Of a stretch of 64,000 bases of DNA, positions 8,552 to 17,581 are shown in pieces. A model generated the notes under the pieces. That model was not told the origin of the DNA. It did not search any database and saw nothing but the letters and a program-made list of their open reading frames with translations. This stretch comes from Streptomyces sp. NBC_01288 (GTDB taxonomy: Bacteria > Actinomycetota > Actinomycetes > Streptomycetales > Streptomycetaceae), in contig NZ_CP108427.1 in NCBI RefSeq assembly GCF_035982055.1, positions 5,765,001 through 5,829,000 of the forward strand. The letters are read 5' to 3'. Within the stretch, counting starts at the first letter, position 1. Each line of letters starts with the position of its first letter. Made by a program: the position numbers and the translations under genes.

Positions 8552-9544
8552 CTACCAGGCGAAGGCCTCCGGCGACGGGCCGGGCCCCGGGAAGATCTCG
8601 TCAAGTGACCCGAGAAGTTCCTCGCTCAACTCCAGCTCTACGGCGCGCAACGCGGACTCCAACTGCTCGGCGGTGCGTGGGCCGACGATCGGGCCGGTGA
8701 CGCCGGGGCGGGTGAGGAGCCAGGCCAGGGCGGCCTCGCCGGGTTCGATGCCGTGTTTGTCGAGGAGGTCCTCGTAGGCCTGGATCTGGGCGCGTGAGGT
8801 CGGGTTGGCGAGGGTGTCGGCGGCCCGGCCGCTCGCCCGGCGGCCGCCCGAGACCTCCTTCTTGATGACCCCGCCGAGGAGTCCGCCCTGGAGCGGGGAC
8901 CAGGGGATGACCCCGAGGCCGTACTCCTGCGCGGCCGGGATGACCTCCATCTCGGCGCGGCGCTCGGCGAGGTTGTAGAGGCACTGCTCGCTGACGAGGC
9001 CGATGGTGCCGCCGCGGCGGGCGGCGATCTCGTTGGCCTGGGCGATCTTGTAACCGGGGAAGTTCGAGGAACCGACGTAGAGGATCTTGCCCTGTTGGAT
9101 GAGGGTGTCGATCGCCTGCCAGATCTCCTCGAAGGGGGTGGCCCGGTCGACGTGGTGGAACTGGTAGATGTCGATGTAGTCGGTCTGTAGCCGCTTGAGG
9201 CTGGCGTCCACGGCCCGCCGGATGTTCACCGCGGAGAGCTTGTCGTGGTTGGGCCAGGCGTCGCCGTCGGCGGCCATGTTGCCGTAGACCTTGGTGGCGA
9301 GGACCGTCCTGTCGCGGTGGTCGGGGCTCTTCGCGAACCAGTTGCCGATGATCTCCTCGGTCCGGCCCTTGTTCTCGCCCCACCCGTACACATTGGCGGT
9401 GTCGAAGTAGTTGATGCCCGCGTCCAGCGCCGCGTCCATGATCGCGTGGCTGTCCGGCTCATTCGTCTGCGGTCCGAAGTTCATCGTGCCGAGGACCAGT
9501 CGGCTGACCTTGAGGCCTGTGCGTCCGAGCTGCGTGTACTTCAT
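8552..9544 (-). CDS. Aldo/keto reductase
   Basis: A 330-residue NADPH-dependent oxidoreductase of the AKR barrel family. The catalytic set can be read: D and Y in FDTANVYGWGENKGRTEEII, K in VLATKVYGN, and H in YQFHHVDRATP. The cofactor-binding end is PIVGPRTAEQLESAL. These proteins reduce aldehydes and ketones; the true substrate is unknown. The start METs at 9544 with MKYTQLGRTGLKVSRLVLGT, the usual first strand. It is a single gene. Confidence 0.93.
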   Translation of the reverse strand: MKYTQLGRTGLKVSRLVLGTMNFGPQTNEPDSHAIMDAALDAGINYFDTANVYGWGENKGRTEEIIGNWFAKSPDHRDRTVLATKVYGNMAADGDAWPNHDKLSAVNIRRAVDASLKRLQTDYIDIYQFHHVDRATPFEEIWQAIDTLIQQGKILYVGSSNFPGYKIAQANEIAARRGGTIGLVSEQCLYNLAERRAEMEVIPAAQEYGLGVIPWSPLQGGLLGGVIKKEVSGGRRASGRAADTLANPTSRAQIQAYEDLLDKHGIEPGEAALAWLLTRPGVTGPIVGPRTAEQLESALRAVELELSEELLGSLDEIFPGPGPSPEAFAW

Positions 9545-9588
9545 GAGTATCTAGCCAACGACTTCGAGTGCGCTCTATGCAAGGGGGG

Positions 9589-10179
9589 TCAGTCGCGGGG
9601 GAAGTCGGCGGTGCTGAGGGTGAGACCGACCACGGTGCCGCTGAGATCCATGTCGTCCCCGAACGCCACCTTCGTCTCCGTCGCGTAGTCGTCGCCCTTG
9701 GGGTGGGTGTAGACGTGGCAACGCCCCTGGTACGGGTCGGCGATGACGTAGACGGGGACCTCGGCGAGGGCGTACGCGGCCTTCTTCGGGCCGTAGTCGT
9801 TGGCGGCGGTGCCCTTGGAAATGACCTCGGCGACGAACTCGACGTCCTGGTGCTGCCAGTGTCCCTCGGGGCTCTTCTGCGCGCCTTCACGCAGCTTCGC
9901 GACGTCCGGACAAAAGCCGTTGAGATGGCCGGGAAAGTCGATGCGCACGTCGGAGAAGATCTTCGCCATCATGCCGAACTTGTCCTCCAACGCCCGTACG
10001 ACCCTGCGGATGATCTCCCAGTGGGTGTCCCGCTGCGGCGACATGTAGATGTTCCCCCCGACGATCTCGACCCTGATTCCCTCGGGGATGGGCATCTTCT
10101 CAAGCCACTCGAACATGACATCAAGAGTCAGCTCGCCGCTTACCTCGGCCATCGCGATCCTGTCTTCAAGGACGGTCAT
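9589..10179 (-). CDS. Uma2-family (DUF820) restriction endonuclease-like protein
   Basis: A 196-residue protein of the Uma2 family, which has a PD-(D/E)xK nuclease fold. The active-site residues appear as CPDVAKL and VEFVAEVISKGT, followed by the family motif DYGPKKAAYA. I start it at ATG 10179 because GGGGAGGAG lies just upstream, although the frame is open to 10212. Uma2 proteins are abundant in Streptomyces and cyanobacteria and their cellular role is unproven. They are often linked to mobile DNA. Confidence 0.9.
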   Translation of the reverse strand: MTVLEDRIAMAEVSGELTLDVMFEWLEKMPIPEGIRVEIVGGNIYMSPQRDTHWEIIRRVVRALEDKFGMMAKIFSDVRIDFPGHLNGFCPDVAKLREGAQKSPEGHWQHQDVEFVAEVISKGTAANDYGPKKAAYALAEVPVYVIADPYQGRCHVYTHPKGDDYATETKVAFGDDMDLSGTVVGLTLSTADFPRD

Positions 10180-10258
10180 CGTGGCGCTCCTCCCCGGCCG
10201 CCCTCCACACAAGTGCAGCCGCGCGGTTCAACGATACGCACGGTGACCGGGATGCGTA

Positions 10259-10287
10259 GTGATCACGCCATCGACCGGCGTGATCAC
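10259..10287. terminator. Perfect 11-bp inverted repeat after the SGNH gene
   Basis: GTGATCACGCC (10259-10269) pairs with GGCGTGATCAC (10277-10287) around a 7-base loop. It starts nine bases past the SGNH stop on the minus strand, so a terminator is likely. Each arm also contains the palindrome GTGATCAC, so it could instead be an operator for the Uma2 gene downstream. No T-run follows. Confidence 0.55.
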
Positions 10288-10295
10288 GCCGCCGG

Positions 10296-11042
10296 TCAGC
10301 GCCGCGCCGACCGCCTCAACGAGGAGTGGTGCGCCCGGTGTTGGGTGCTGTCGCCCTCGGCAGGGGCGTCCTCGCCGTACTCCCCGCCCACCCCCCACGC
10401 CTGATGCATCGCCCCCGCGAACGCCCCCGTGATCTTGTGCTCGCCGGACGCGTTCGGGTGGGTGCCGTCGTACGTGTCGTGGGTGACGTCGTACGACTCC
10501 GGGAGGGAGGCCAGGAGGAGGGGGGAGCGGGGATCGTCGAGGTCGGCGACCGCCTTCGCCTGGAGTTCGTTGAAGAGGGCTACCTCGGTGGCGAAGGGGG
10601 CGTCCGTCTGGGCGCGGACGTTCGGGATCACCGGGAGGAACACCATGCGGACGGACGGTCTCACGATGCGGGCCGCCGCCACGAAGGACCGCATGTTGGC
10701 GGCCGTCTGCGTCGCGTTCGTGTAGAAGCCCAGGTCGATCAGGCCGAGGGAGACGAGGAGCACGTCGGCCCGGTGCGCGCGGACCGCCTCGCCGATCAGC
10801 GGGGCCATGTGCAGCCAGCCCTCACCCCAGCCGGCCAGGTGGAAGTGCGGGAAGTCGGGGTCGGCGTACTCGTACGACGTGGGCGTGTCCGTCGCCTTGT
10901 CGTACAGCGTCTCGCGCGGGCCGACCACGGCGAACGGGCCGCCGTAGGTCGCGCGCAGGTGCTGCCACATCCGGTAACGCCATGTGTGTTCGCCCGCGCT
11001 CCCGATCGTCATGGAGTCGCCTACGGGCATGAACCTGAGCAT
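10296..11042 (-). CDS. SGNH/GDSL-family hydrolase
   Basis: An esterase/lipase-fold protein. Block I is PVGDSMTIGSAGEHTWRYRM with the nucleophile serine, block III is LLVSLGLIDLGFYTN, and block V is YDGTHPNASGEHKI with the catalytic Asp and His. There is no signal peptide from the chosen start. The frame is open to 11312, but the family begins near ATG 11042 (248 residues); a TTG at 11063 with GGTGG before it is the other candidate. It diverges from the secreted protein at 11137. Confidence 0.85.
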   Translation of the reverse strand: MLRFMPVGDSMTIGSAGEHTWRYRMWQHLRATYGGPFAVVGPRETLYDKATDTPTSYEYADPDFPHFHLAGWGEGWLHMAPLIGEAVRAHRADVLLVSLGLIDLGFYTNATQTAANMRSFVAAARIVRPSVRMVFLPVIPNVRAQTDAPFATEVALFNELQAKAVADLDDPRSPLLLASLPESYDVTHDTYDGTHPNASGEHKITGAFAGAMHQAWGVGGEYGEDAPAEGDSTQHRAHHSSLRRSARR

Positions 11043-11136
11043 CCGCTCATGATGGACGATCAACCACCGATGGATGGAACGGGCGGGGTGTGAGGCCCAC
11101 CACGCCCGGCGCCGCACGGGATGGCAGGCTTGGGGC

Positions 11137-12135
11137 ATGCGTCGCTTCCTCGCGTTCCTCGGTGCCGGCCTCCTCGTCGGCGCGCTCGCCCTGCCCGCAG
11201 CCGCAGCACCCTCAGACGACGGTGACGGCAAGGGTGACGAGGGGTTCACGATCACCGACTCCCGGATCACCGAGTCCAGCGGGCTCGCCGCCTCGCACCT
11301 CCACCCCGGCATCTACTGGACGCACAACGACAGCAACGACGGCCCGTACATCTACGCCGTCGACAGTGGCACCGGCAAGACGGTCGCCACGGTCACCTTC
11401 AGCGGGGTCGGCAAGCCGCGTGACGTCGAGGCGATCTCCATCGGCCCGCACAACGAGATCTACGTCGGCGACATCGGCGACAACCTCGACGGGACCTGGC
11501 CCTACGTCTGGATCTACAAGCTGCCCGAACCGAAGGTGCTCAAGGACCAGACGATCCGGGCGACGCAGTACGTCGTGAAGTACTCCGACGGCGCCCGCAA
11601 CGCCGAGTCGCTGATCGTGCACCCCAAGACCGGACGCGTGTACATCATCGACAAGAAGGAGGACGGCGGGCATCTGTTCGAAGGCCCCGCCAATCTCTCC
11701 TCCTCCGGCACCAACTACTTCAAGCCCATCGCCGCCGTCGACCTCTGGGCCACCGACGCCGCCTTCTCGCCGAACGGCCAACAGCTCGCCGTACGCGGCT
11801 ACTTGGGCGGTATCTACTACGACTGGAACGGCGGGAAGATCAAGCGCGAGGGGCGCCTCGACGTGCCGTTGCAGGGGCAGGGGGAGTCCGTCAGCTACTC
11901 CGCCGACGGCACCAAGCTGATGTACGGGAGCGAGGGCACCGACAGTCCGGTGCAGGCGGAGGACGCGCCCGGGGGTGGCTCGGACTCCTCCAAGTCGCCC
12001 TCCGGTGGCGGGAGTTCGGCGAGCGGTGACAGCGGCGGCGGCTCGGGGAGCAACGTGAAGATCGGCGCCCTGGCCATTGTGGTCGTCGGCGGGGCGTTGT
12101 TCGGGCTACGGCGCCTCACGCGTCGTAGGAGCTGA
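11137..12135 (+). CDS. Secreted beta-propeller-like protein with C-terminal membrane anchor
   Basis: A 332-residue exported protein. Residues 1-24 are a clear signal peptide (MRRFLAFLGAGLLVGALALP, then AAAA). The body, from ITESSGLAASHLHPGIYWTH onward, has repeated strand motifs with GDIGDN and YSDGARNAESLIVHP, like WD40/PD40 or esterase-like propellers. A Gly/Ser-rich linker leads to a final helix, NVKIGALAIVVVGGALFGL, and an RRLTRRRS tail, so it is tethered to the membrane, with no LPXTG motif. Activity unknown. Its end overlaps the convergent TetR gene by 20 bases. Confidence 0.8.
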   Translation: MRRFLAFLGAGLLVGALALPAAAAPSDDGDGKGDEGFTITDSRITESSGLAASHLHPGIYWTHNDSNDGPYIYAVDSGTGKTVATVTFSGVGKPRDVEAISIGPHNEIYVGDIGDNLDGTWPYVWIYKLPEPKVLKDQTIRATQYVVKYSDGARNAESLIVHPKTGRVYIIDKKEDGGHLFEGPANLSSSGTNYFKPIAAVDLWATDAAFSPNGQQLAVRGYLGGIYYDWNGGKIKREGRLDVPLQGQGESVSYSADGTKLMYGSEGTDSPVQAEDAPGGGSDSSKSPSGGGSSASGDSGGGSGSNVKIGALAIVVVGGALFGLRRLTRRRS

Positions 12136-12940
12136 ACTCACCCGTCTCTGCGGGCTGTTGACCCTCGCCGTGCTGCTGGACCACGACCTCCAGCCCGTCC
12201 AGGATGCGCCCGAGCCCGAACTCGAAGTGGTCGAAGCCGACGGTGAACGTGTCGGGGGAGAGGGACGCGAGGGTCGGGTACGCGCCGGTCGCCATCGCCT
12301 TCTCCAGCGCCGGGACCTGGGCGCCGTAGAACTCCGCGTCGGTCAGCCCGGTGCTGCGGGCCGCCTCCTCCTGGTGGACCTGGGTGCGGGCGGCGCCGAC
12401 GACGTAACCGTCGATCATGACGACGGTCGAGACGAGTTCCGGGTCGGTCAGGCCCATCGGGCGGATACGGCCGAGCAGGTGTTCCAGGGTGGCGAGGGCG
12501 CGGGGGCCGAGGAGCGGGCGGGACTGGTTGACGCGCAGCAGCCAGGGGTGTCGGCGGTGGACGGCGAGGGCGTCGCGGGCGGCGGTCTCCAGCGCCGTAC
12601 GCCAACTGCCGCTGCCCGCACCGTCGTTGGGGTGGTCCGGGAAGCGCACGCGGTCCAGCATGAGGTCGAGGAGTTCGGCCTTGCCGGGGACGTACCGGTA
12701 CAGGGACATCGCGCCGGTACCGAGGTCGGTGGCGACCCGCCGCATGGACACCGAGTCCAGCCCCTCCTCGTCCGCGATGCGGATGGCCGCGTCCACGATC
12801 CGGTCGACGGACAGCCCCGGTTTCGGCCCGCGGCTGGGGCGGGGGCCGGTGTCCCACAGCAGTTCGAGGGTGCGGCCGATGTCGCCGCTGCCGCTGGAGT
12901 CCGTCGAGTTGGAGGTCGAGTTGGGGGGCCTGCTCGTCAT
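12116..12940 (-). CDS. TetR-family repressor
   Basis: A 274-residue regulator. The helix-turn-helix is LSVDRIVDAAIRIADEEGLD and SVSMRRVATDLGTGAMSLYRYVPGK, and the long C-terminal ligand domain follows the TetR_C type seen beside drug exporters. The start is taken as ATG 12940 (MTSRPPNSTS), which has no Shine-Dalgarno sequence and may be leaderless. It is divergent from the ABC exporter, and the operator at 12974-13005 lies between them, so it most likely represses that exporter. Confidence 0.9.
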   Translation of the reverse strand: MTSRPPNSTSNSTDSSGSGDIGRTLELLWDTGPRPSRGPKPGLSVDRIVDAAIRIADEEGLDSVSMRRVATDLGTGAMSLYRYVPGKAELLDLMLDRVRFPDHPNDGAGSGSWRTALETAARDALAVHRRHPWLLRVNQSRPLLGPRALATLEHLLGRIRPMGLTDPELVSTVVMIDGYVVGAARTQVHQEEAARSTGLTDAEFYGAQVPALEKAMATGAYPTLASLSPDTFTVGFDHFEFGLGRILDGLEVVVQQHGEGQQPAETGEFSSYDA

Positions 12941-12973
12941 GCGGGGGAGTCTAGGTCGCCGCGCGAAAACCGA

Positions 12974-13005
12974 GTACACCGTACGCGCAATCGGATACGG
13001 TGCAC
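12974..13005. promoter_or_regulatory. Probable TetR operator between regulator and ABC exporter
   Basis: GTACACCGTA (12974-12983) and TACGGTGCAC (12996-13005) form a 10-bp inverted repeat with one mismatch and a 12-base spacer. It lies 34 bases upstream of the TetR start and 51 bases upstream of the exporter start, which is the expected place for a shared operator. Confidence 0.75.
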
Positions 13006-13055
13006 GCAGTTCGAACGCTGAGAACGCTCGGTACGGGAGGGAGGGACGAGGGCCC

Positions 13056-14069
13056 ATGGGTGGTGACACGTACGTGGTCGAGGCCGAAGGGCTGGAGAAG
13101 CGCTACGGCGACAAACTCGCCCTCGACGGCTTCGACCTGGCCGTCCGCGAGGGCACCGTGCACGGGCTGCTCGGCCCGAACGGCGCCGGCAAGACCACCG
13201 CCGTACGCATCCTCTCCACGCTCGTCCGGCTCGACGGCGGCCGGGCGACGGTCGCCGGTCTCGACGTGGCCCGCCGGCCGCGCCAGGTGCGCACCCGGAT
13301 CGGACTCACCGGCCAGTACGCGGCGATCGACGAGATCCTCACCGGCCGGCAGAACCTGGAGATGTTCGGCCGCCTCTTCCATCTCGGCCGCAGGCGGGCC
13401 AAGTTGAGGGCGTCCCAACTCCTGCGCCAGTTTGACCTGGAGGCCGCGGCGGACAAGGGCGCGGGCGGCTACAGCGGTGGCATGCGCCGCCGCCTCGACC
13501 TCGCCGCGTCGATGATCCTGGCCCCGGCCGTCCTCTTCCTGGACGAACCGACCACCGGCCTGGACCCGCGCAGCCGGGGCGAAGTCTGGGAAGCGGTACG
13601 GCAGTTGGTGGCCGACGGCACCACCGTCCTCCTGACCACCCAGTACCTGGAGGAGGCCGACCGCCTGGCCTCCCGCATCACCGTCATCGACCAGGGCCGC
13701 GCCATCGCCGACGACACCCTCGACGGCCTCAAGAACCGCGTCGGCGGCGACCGTATCGAGGTCGTGCTGCGCGAACCGGCCCACATCCCCTACGCGTTGC
13801 AGGCGGTCGCGAGAGTGGCCCATGGCGGCCAACCCGAGGCGGACATGGGGGAGTTGCGGGTGCACGCGCCGGTGGCCGACCGGGTGGGCTCGCTGACGGA
13901 GGTCGCCCGCTACCTCCACCACTACGGCATCCCGGTCGAGGACATCGGCCTGCGCCGCCCGAGCCTGGACGACGTGTTCCTCCGGCTGACGGGCCGCCGT
14001 ACGGAAGAGGAACCAGCCGCGCAGGAACCGGAGTTCGAGGTCCCGGAGGCCGAGGGGGCGGCGGCGTGA
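13056..14069 (+). CDS. DrrA-type ABC transporter ATP-binding protein
   Basis: A 337-residue ATPase. Walker A is GPNGAGKTT (40-48), the signature is YSGGMRRRLD (139-148) and Walker B is AVLFLDEPTTGLD (158-170). The C-terminal extension ending in DDVFLRLTGRRTEEE is the daunorubicin-resistance (DrrA) type. GGGAGGGAGGG precedes ATG 13056. The stop overlaps the permease start by four bases. Together they should form a drug or lipid exporter under the divergent TetR protein. Confidence 0.93.
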   Translation: MGGDTYVVEAEGLEKRYGDKLALDGFDLAVREGTVHGLLGPNGAGKTTAVRILSTLVRLDGGRATVAGLDVARRPRQVRTRIGLTGQYAAIDEILTGRQNLEMFGRLFHLGRRRAKLRASQLLRQFDLEAAADKGAGGYSGGMRRRLDLAASMILAPAVLFLDEPTTGLDPRSRGEVWEAVRQLVADGTTVLLTTQYLEEADRLASRITVIDQGRAIADDTLDGLKNRVGGDRIEVVLREPAHIPYALQAVARVAHGGQPEADMGELRVHAPVADRVGSLTEVARYLHHYGIPVEDIGLRRPSLDDVFLRLTGRRTEEEPAAQEPEFEVPEAEGAAA

Positions 14070-14917
14070 GCGGCAACGTCTCGACGGCGTCCGAGGGCAC
14101 CGGGCGCACCTACCGCAGACGCCCCCAACACGGCCGTGTCTTCTGGACGATCGCCGACTGCTGGAACGTCGTCCGGCGCGGCCTGACCCACTATCGGCGC
14201 CAACCGGTCAGCATCCTCTGGCAGTTGGGCTTCCCGATCCTCTCCGTGCTGCTGTACGGCTATGTCTTCGGCAAGGCGATGCGGGTGCCGGGCGGCGGCG
14301 ACTACAAGGCGTTCCTGATGCCGGGCATGTTCGTGATGACGGTGGCCATGGGCTTCGTGTCGACGGCGACGATCTTCGTGAACGACGCGAAGAAGGGCGT
14401 CATCGACCGGTTCCGCTCCATGCCGATGGCGCCGTCGGCGGTGGTCGCGGGGCGCGGCGCGACCGATCTCATCGTCGCCTGCGCGGAGTTGGGCATCATG
14501 ATGGCCACGGCGTACGGGATGGGCTGGCGCCCGGAGTTCGGCCCCGGTTTCGCGAAAGCGGTGGCCCTGCTGCTGGCACTGCGCTTCGCGCTGATCTGGG
14601 TCGGCGTCTGGCTCGGGCTCCTGCTCCCGGGCCCCGAACAGGTCGGCGGCCTGTTCGCGATCGTCTTCCCCCTGACGATGATCTCCAGCATCTACGTCTC
14701 CCCGACCCAGATGCCCCACTGGCTCGGCCAGGCCGCCCTCTGGAACCCGCTCTCGTCCACGGCCGGCGCCACCCGCGCGCTCTTCGGGGCGCCGACGGGC
14801 CAGGGCACGTCCTGGCCGGAACAGCACGCGTTGCTGCTCGCGGGGGCATGGCCGGCGGCGCTGACGCTGCTGTTCCTTCCGCTGGCGGTACGGAGGTTCC
14901 GCAGGCTCAGCCGATAG
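14066..14917 (+). CDS. ABC-2 type exporter permease (DrrB-like)
   Basis: A 283-residue membrane protein that starts at GTG 14066 inside the stop of the ATPase gene (GTGA). Six hydrophobic segments are visible after an amphipathic start. KGVIDRFRSMPMAPSAVVAG and the late SIYVSPTQMPHWLGQAALWN and NPLSSTAGATRALF are the conserved ABC-2 regions. It is the membrane half of the exporter and lacks its own ATPase domain. Confidence 0.92.
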   Translation: MSGNVSTASEGTGRTYRRRPQHGRVFWTIADCWNVVRRGLTHYRRQPVSILWQLGFPILSVLLYGYVFGKAMRVPGGGDYKAFLMPGMFVMTVAMGFVSTATIFVNDAKKGVIDRFRSMPMAPSAVVAGRGATDLIVACAELGIMMATAYGMGWRPEFGPGFAKAVALLLALRFALIWVGVWLGLLLPGPEQVGGLFAIVFPLTMISSIYVSPTQMPHWLGQAALWNPLSSTAGATRALFGAPTGQGTSWPEQHALLLAGAWPAALTLLFLPLAVRRFRRLSR

Positions 14918-14974
14918 CTGCTCGTTGCCTTGACGTGTTCACGCGACATGGCTTCCATGGAGGACGTCGGGTAG

Positions 14975-14988
14975 TGGGAGCGCTCCCA
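14975..14988. promoter_or_regulatory. CebR-type operator
   Basis: TGGGAGCGCTCCCA is a perfect 14-bp palindrome 39 bases before the cellulase start. It equals the known binding site of CebR, the LacI-family repressor that releases cellulase and cellobiose-uptake genes when cello-oligosaccharides are present. Cello-oligosaccharide induction is therefore inferred. Confidence 0.92.
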
Positions 14989-15026
14989 TTGGTTCCGGAC
15001 CCGCGCCTCCGAGAGGAAGCAGCGAC

Positions 15027-16541
15027 ATGTTCCGCACCTTGAGAAGAGCGCTGTGCGCTGTTACGGCGGTGCTCCTTCTACCGCTGGTCGGCGTCCACGC
15101 CGCGCACGCGGCCGACGCACCCGGCGCCGGTTACTGGCACACCAGTGGCCGCCAGATCCTGGACGCGGCCGGGCAGCCGGTTCGTATCGCCGGGATCAAC
15201 TGGTTCGGCTTCGAGACCGCCAACTACGTTGTCCACGGCCTCTGGTCACGCGACTACAAGAGCATGATCGACCAGATGAAGTCGCTGGGCTACAACACCA
15301 TCCGCCTCCCCTACAGCGACGACATCTTCAAGCCCGGCACGGTCCCCAACAGCATCGACTTCTCCAGCGGCAAGAACGCGGACCTCCAGGGCCTGAACTC
15401 CCTCCAGATCATGGACAAACTGGTCGCCTACGCCGGCCAGGACGGCCTGAAGGTCATCCTCGACCGGCATCGCCCGGACGCGTCGGCGCAGTCGGCGCTC
15501 TGGTACACGTCAGCGGTACCGGAGTCGACGTGGATCGCCAACCTCCGCTCCCTGGCGACCCGTTACGCGGGCCAGTCGACGGTCATCGGCATCGACCTCC
15601 ACAACGAGCCGCACGATCCCGCGTGTTGGGGCTGCGGCGACGTGGCGACGGACTGGCGCCTGGCGGCGGAGCGGGCGGGCAACGCGGTGCTGTCGGTCAA
15701 CCCGGACCTCCTGATCTTCGTGGAGGGTGTGCAGACGTACGCCGGCGTATCGGGTTGGTGGGGCGGCAACTTGATGGGCGCGGGCCAGTACCCGGTTCAA
15801 CTCACCGTGCCCAACCGGGTCGTGTACTCGGCCCACGACTACGCGACGAGCGTGGCCCAACAGCCGTGGTTCAGCGACCCGTCCTTCCCGGCGAACATGC
15901 CCGCCGTGTGGGACAAGTACTGGGGCTACCTCTTCCAGCAGAACATCGCGCCGGTGTGGGTGGGCGAGTTCGGCACGACGCTGGCATCGACGGTGGACCA
16001 GAAGTGGCTTGCCGCGCTGGTGAGTTACCTCCGCCCGACGTCGACGTACGGCGCCGACTCCTTCTCCTGGACCTTCTGGTCGTGGAACCCCAACTCCGGT
16101 GACACGGGCGGAATCCTGAAGGACGACTGGCAGACCGTGGACACGGTGAAGGACGGATACCTGGCGAGCATCAAGGCGGCGGGGTTCCCGAGCACGGGGA
16201 CGGGGACGGGCGGGGGCGACGGAGGCGGCGGCGGAAGCACGGCCGCGTGCACGGCGACCTACGCCACCACCAGCGACTGGGGCACCGGCTTCAACGCCGC
16301 CGTGACGGTGACGAACTCCGGCACCTCGGCCCTCAAGTCCTGGCAGGTGAAGTGGACTTGGTCCGGCACCCAGCAGATCACGAACATGTGGAACGCGACG
16401 TACACGCAGAGCGGGATGGGTGTGACCGCGGTGAACGCGGATCACAACGGGAGTGTGGGGGTGGGGGGTTCGGCGAGTTTCGGGTTCGGGGGTGCTCCGG
16501 GGGGTGGGAGCGCGCCGAGCCTGAGCTGTACGGCGACGTGA
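15027..16541 (+). CDS. Secreted GH5 endoglucanase with CBM2
   Basis: A 504-residue secreted cellulase. Residues 1-29 are a signal peptide ending AAHAADA. The glycoside hydrolase family 5 domain runs to about 390: acid/base E194 sits in DLHNEPHD and the nucleophile E314 in VWVGEFGTT, with YSAHDY between them. A Gly/Thr-rich linker (about 393-405) leads to a family 2 cellulose-binding module from ACTATYATTSDWGTGF to the end, bounded by its two cysteines. It breaks internal bonds in cellulose outside the cell. A CebR operator lies upstream. Confidence 0.96.
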   Translation: MFRTLRRALCAVTAVLLLPLVGVHAAHAADAPGAGYWHTSGRQILDAAGQPVRIAGINWFGFETANYVVHGLWSRDYKSMIDQMKSLGYNTIRLPYSDDIFKPGTVPNSIDFSSGKNADLQGLNSLQIMDKLVAYAGQDGLKVILDRHRPDASAQSALWYTSAVPESTWIANLRSLATRYAGQSTVIGIDLHNEPHDPACWGCGDVATDWRLAAERAGNAVLSVNPDLLIFVEGVQTYAGVSGWWGGNLMGAGQYPVQLTVPNRVVYSAHDYATSVAQQPWFSDPSFPANMPAVWDKYWGYLFQQNIAPVWVGEFGTTLASTVDQKWLAALVSYLRPTSTYGADSFSWTFWSWNPNSGDTGGILKDDWQTVDTVKDGYLASIKAAGFPSTGTGTGGGDGGGGGSTAACTATYATTSDWGTGFNAAVTVTNSGTSALKSWQVKWTWSGTQQITNMWNATYTQSGMGVTAVNADHNGSVGVGGSASFGFGGAPGGGSAPSLSCTAT

Positions 16542-16630
16542 GGGGCTGAGGGGGCAGAGGGGGCAGAGGGGCGGCGCTCGCGCGGGGGTGCTGAGTCGGG
16601 CGACATGACCGGCACCGCGCGCGCCCCGTC

Positions 16631-17092
16631 TCACCCCTGGCGTGATGAAGAATCGCCGTCTGCCGACGTGGCCGTGCCGTATCCCACGGCCACGTAGACG
16701 GTCACGATCGATGCCATGACGTCCACCTCGGCCGGCCCGATGATCCGAAGCCACGCCAGCTCGCTCAGTCCGCCGAACCGGACGACGCGGCCGACCGCGT
16801 CCTCGGGCCAGGGATGCGGCGTCGTCGGCAGGTGGACCAGGGAGATCTCGTCGACGAAGCACCCTGAGATCTCAGGGGGTTTGGAGACCATGACGTAGCG
16901 CAGGCCGCCGAGGGAGATGACGACGTCGGGTTTCGACGGTCCTGCCCAGAGGGCGATCTCCAGAGAGTCGTCCGCGTTGAAGGCCGCGAACGAGATGCGG
17001 TCGATGAAGTGGCCGACGAGTGGCGCGAGCGTCCGCGCGGCGCTCTCGCACCGGTTCTTGAACGCGCCTTCTGCCTCACTGCGATCGGCCAC
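16631..17092 (-). CDS. Hypothetical protein, 153 residues
   Basis: I do not recognise the family. The protein starts at GTG 17092 (MADRSEAEGAFKNRCESAAR), is mixed alpha/beta with SLEIALWAGPSKPDVVISLG and FGGLSELAWLRI, and has no signal peptide or membrane helix. Codon choice is normal for Streptomyces, so it looks real. It is convergent with the cellulase gene. Its compact, mildly acidic make-up would fit an immunity-type or accessory protein, but that is a guess. Confidence 0.65.
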   Translation of the reverse strand: MADRSEAEGAFKNRCESAARTLAPLVGHFIDRISFAAFNADDSLEIALWAGPSKPDVVISLGGLRYVMVSKPPEISGCFVDEISLVHLPTTPHPWPEDAVGRVVRFGGLSELAWLRIIGPAEVDVMASIVTVYVAVGYGTATSADGDSSSRQG

Positions 17093-17581
17093 GGGCGGAG
17101 GCTATGTGTTCGGTCGACATGCGCCTACCTGGTTGTTGTCCGGCTGTTGGGGCCGTGGTTCTTGTCCGAGGTCTCAACTCCCGAGCGGGCAGGGCAGTTC
17201 GGGCCTCGCGCGGTTCGGGGAGCAGGTCACCAGGGCGAGCGAGAGGTACGAGGGCCGTTCGAGATAGAAGCCGTACGATGCGTCGCCGCCGGAGCCGAGC
17301 CGCTGGGCGGCGGAGGTGACGAGCCGGGACAGCTGACCGGCGTCGCGTTGCGCCTCTTCCAAGATCTCGCGGAACTGATGAACACCACCAGGGACACGGA
17401 CGACGCGGTGCGTGCCCGGATGAAGCGGCAGGAGTGGCTGCACGTCCCCGGCAAGGAGCTGCACCAGTTGGTCTGCGAGACACACGCCGCGTCCGCCGTG
17501 TACGGGGCCGAGGCGAGGCGGATCGTCACCCGGGTTCGTCGGGACCTCGCCGTCTGACGGCAGCACGTACGGGCGTATCGC
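17093..17581. other. Gap with decayed coding signal
   Basis: About 490 bases without a clear gene. From 17378 to 17557 a plus-strand frame (ATG 17378, 59 codons, MNTTRDTDDAVRARMKRQEW onward) has good codon bias but weak ribosome site and no known family. From about 17300 down to 17174 a minus-strand frame (ending PNRARPELPCPLGS) also has strong third-position G/C. Opposed half-coding signals suggest remnants of one or two genes broken by deletion. Confidence 0.4.

Noticed and set aside
12077..13021. Plus-strand frame opposite the TetR gene
   Set aside because: The TetR helix-turn-helix on the minus strand is unmistakable and the plus frame is low-complexity.
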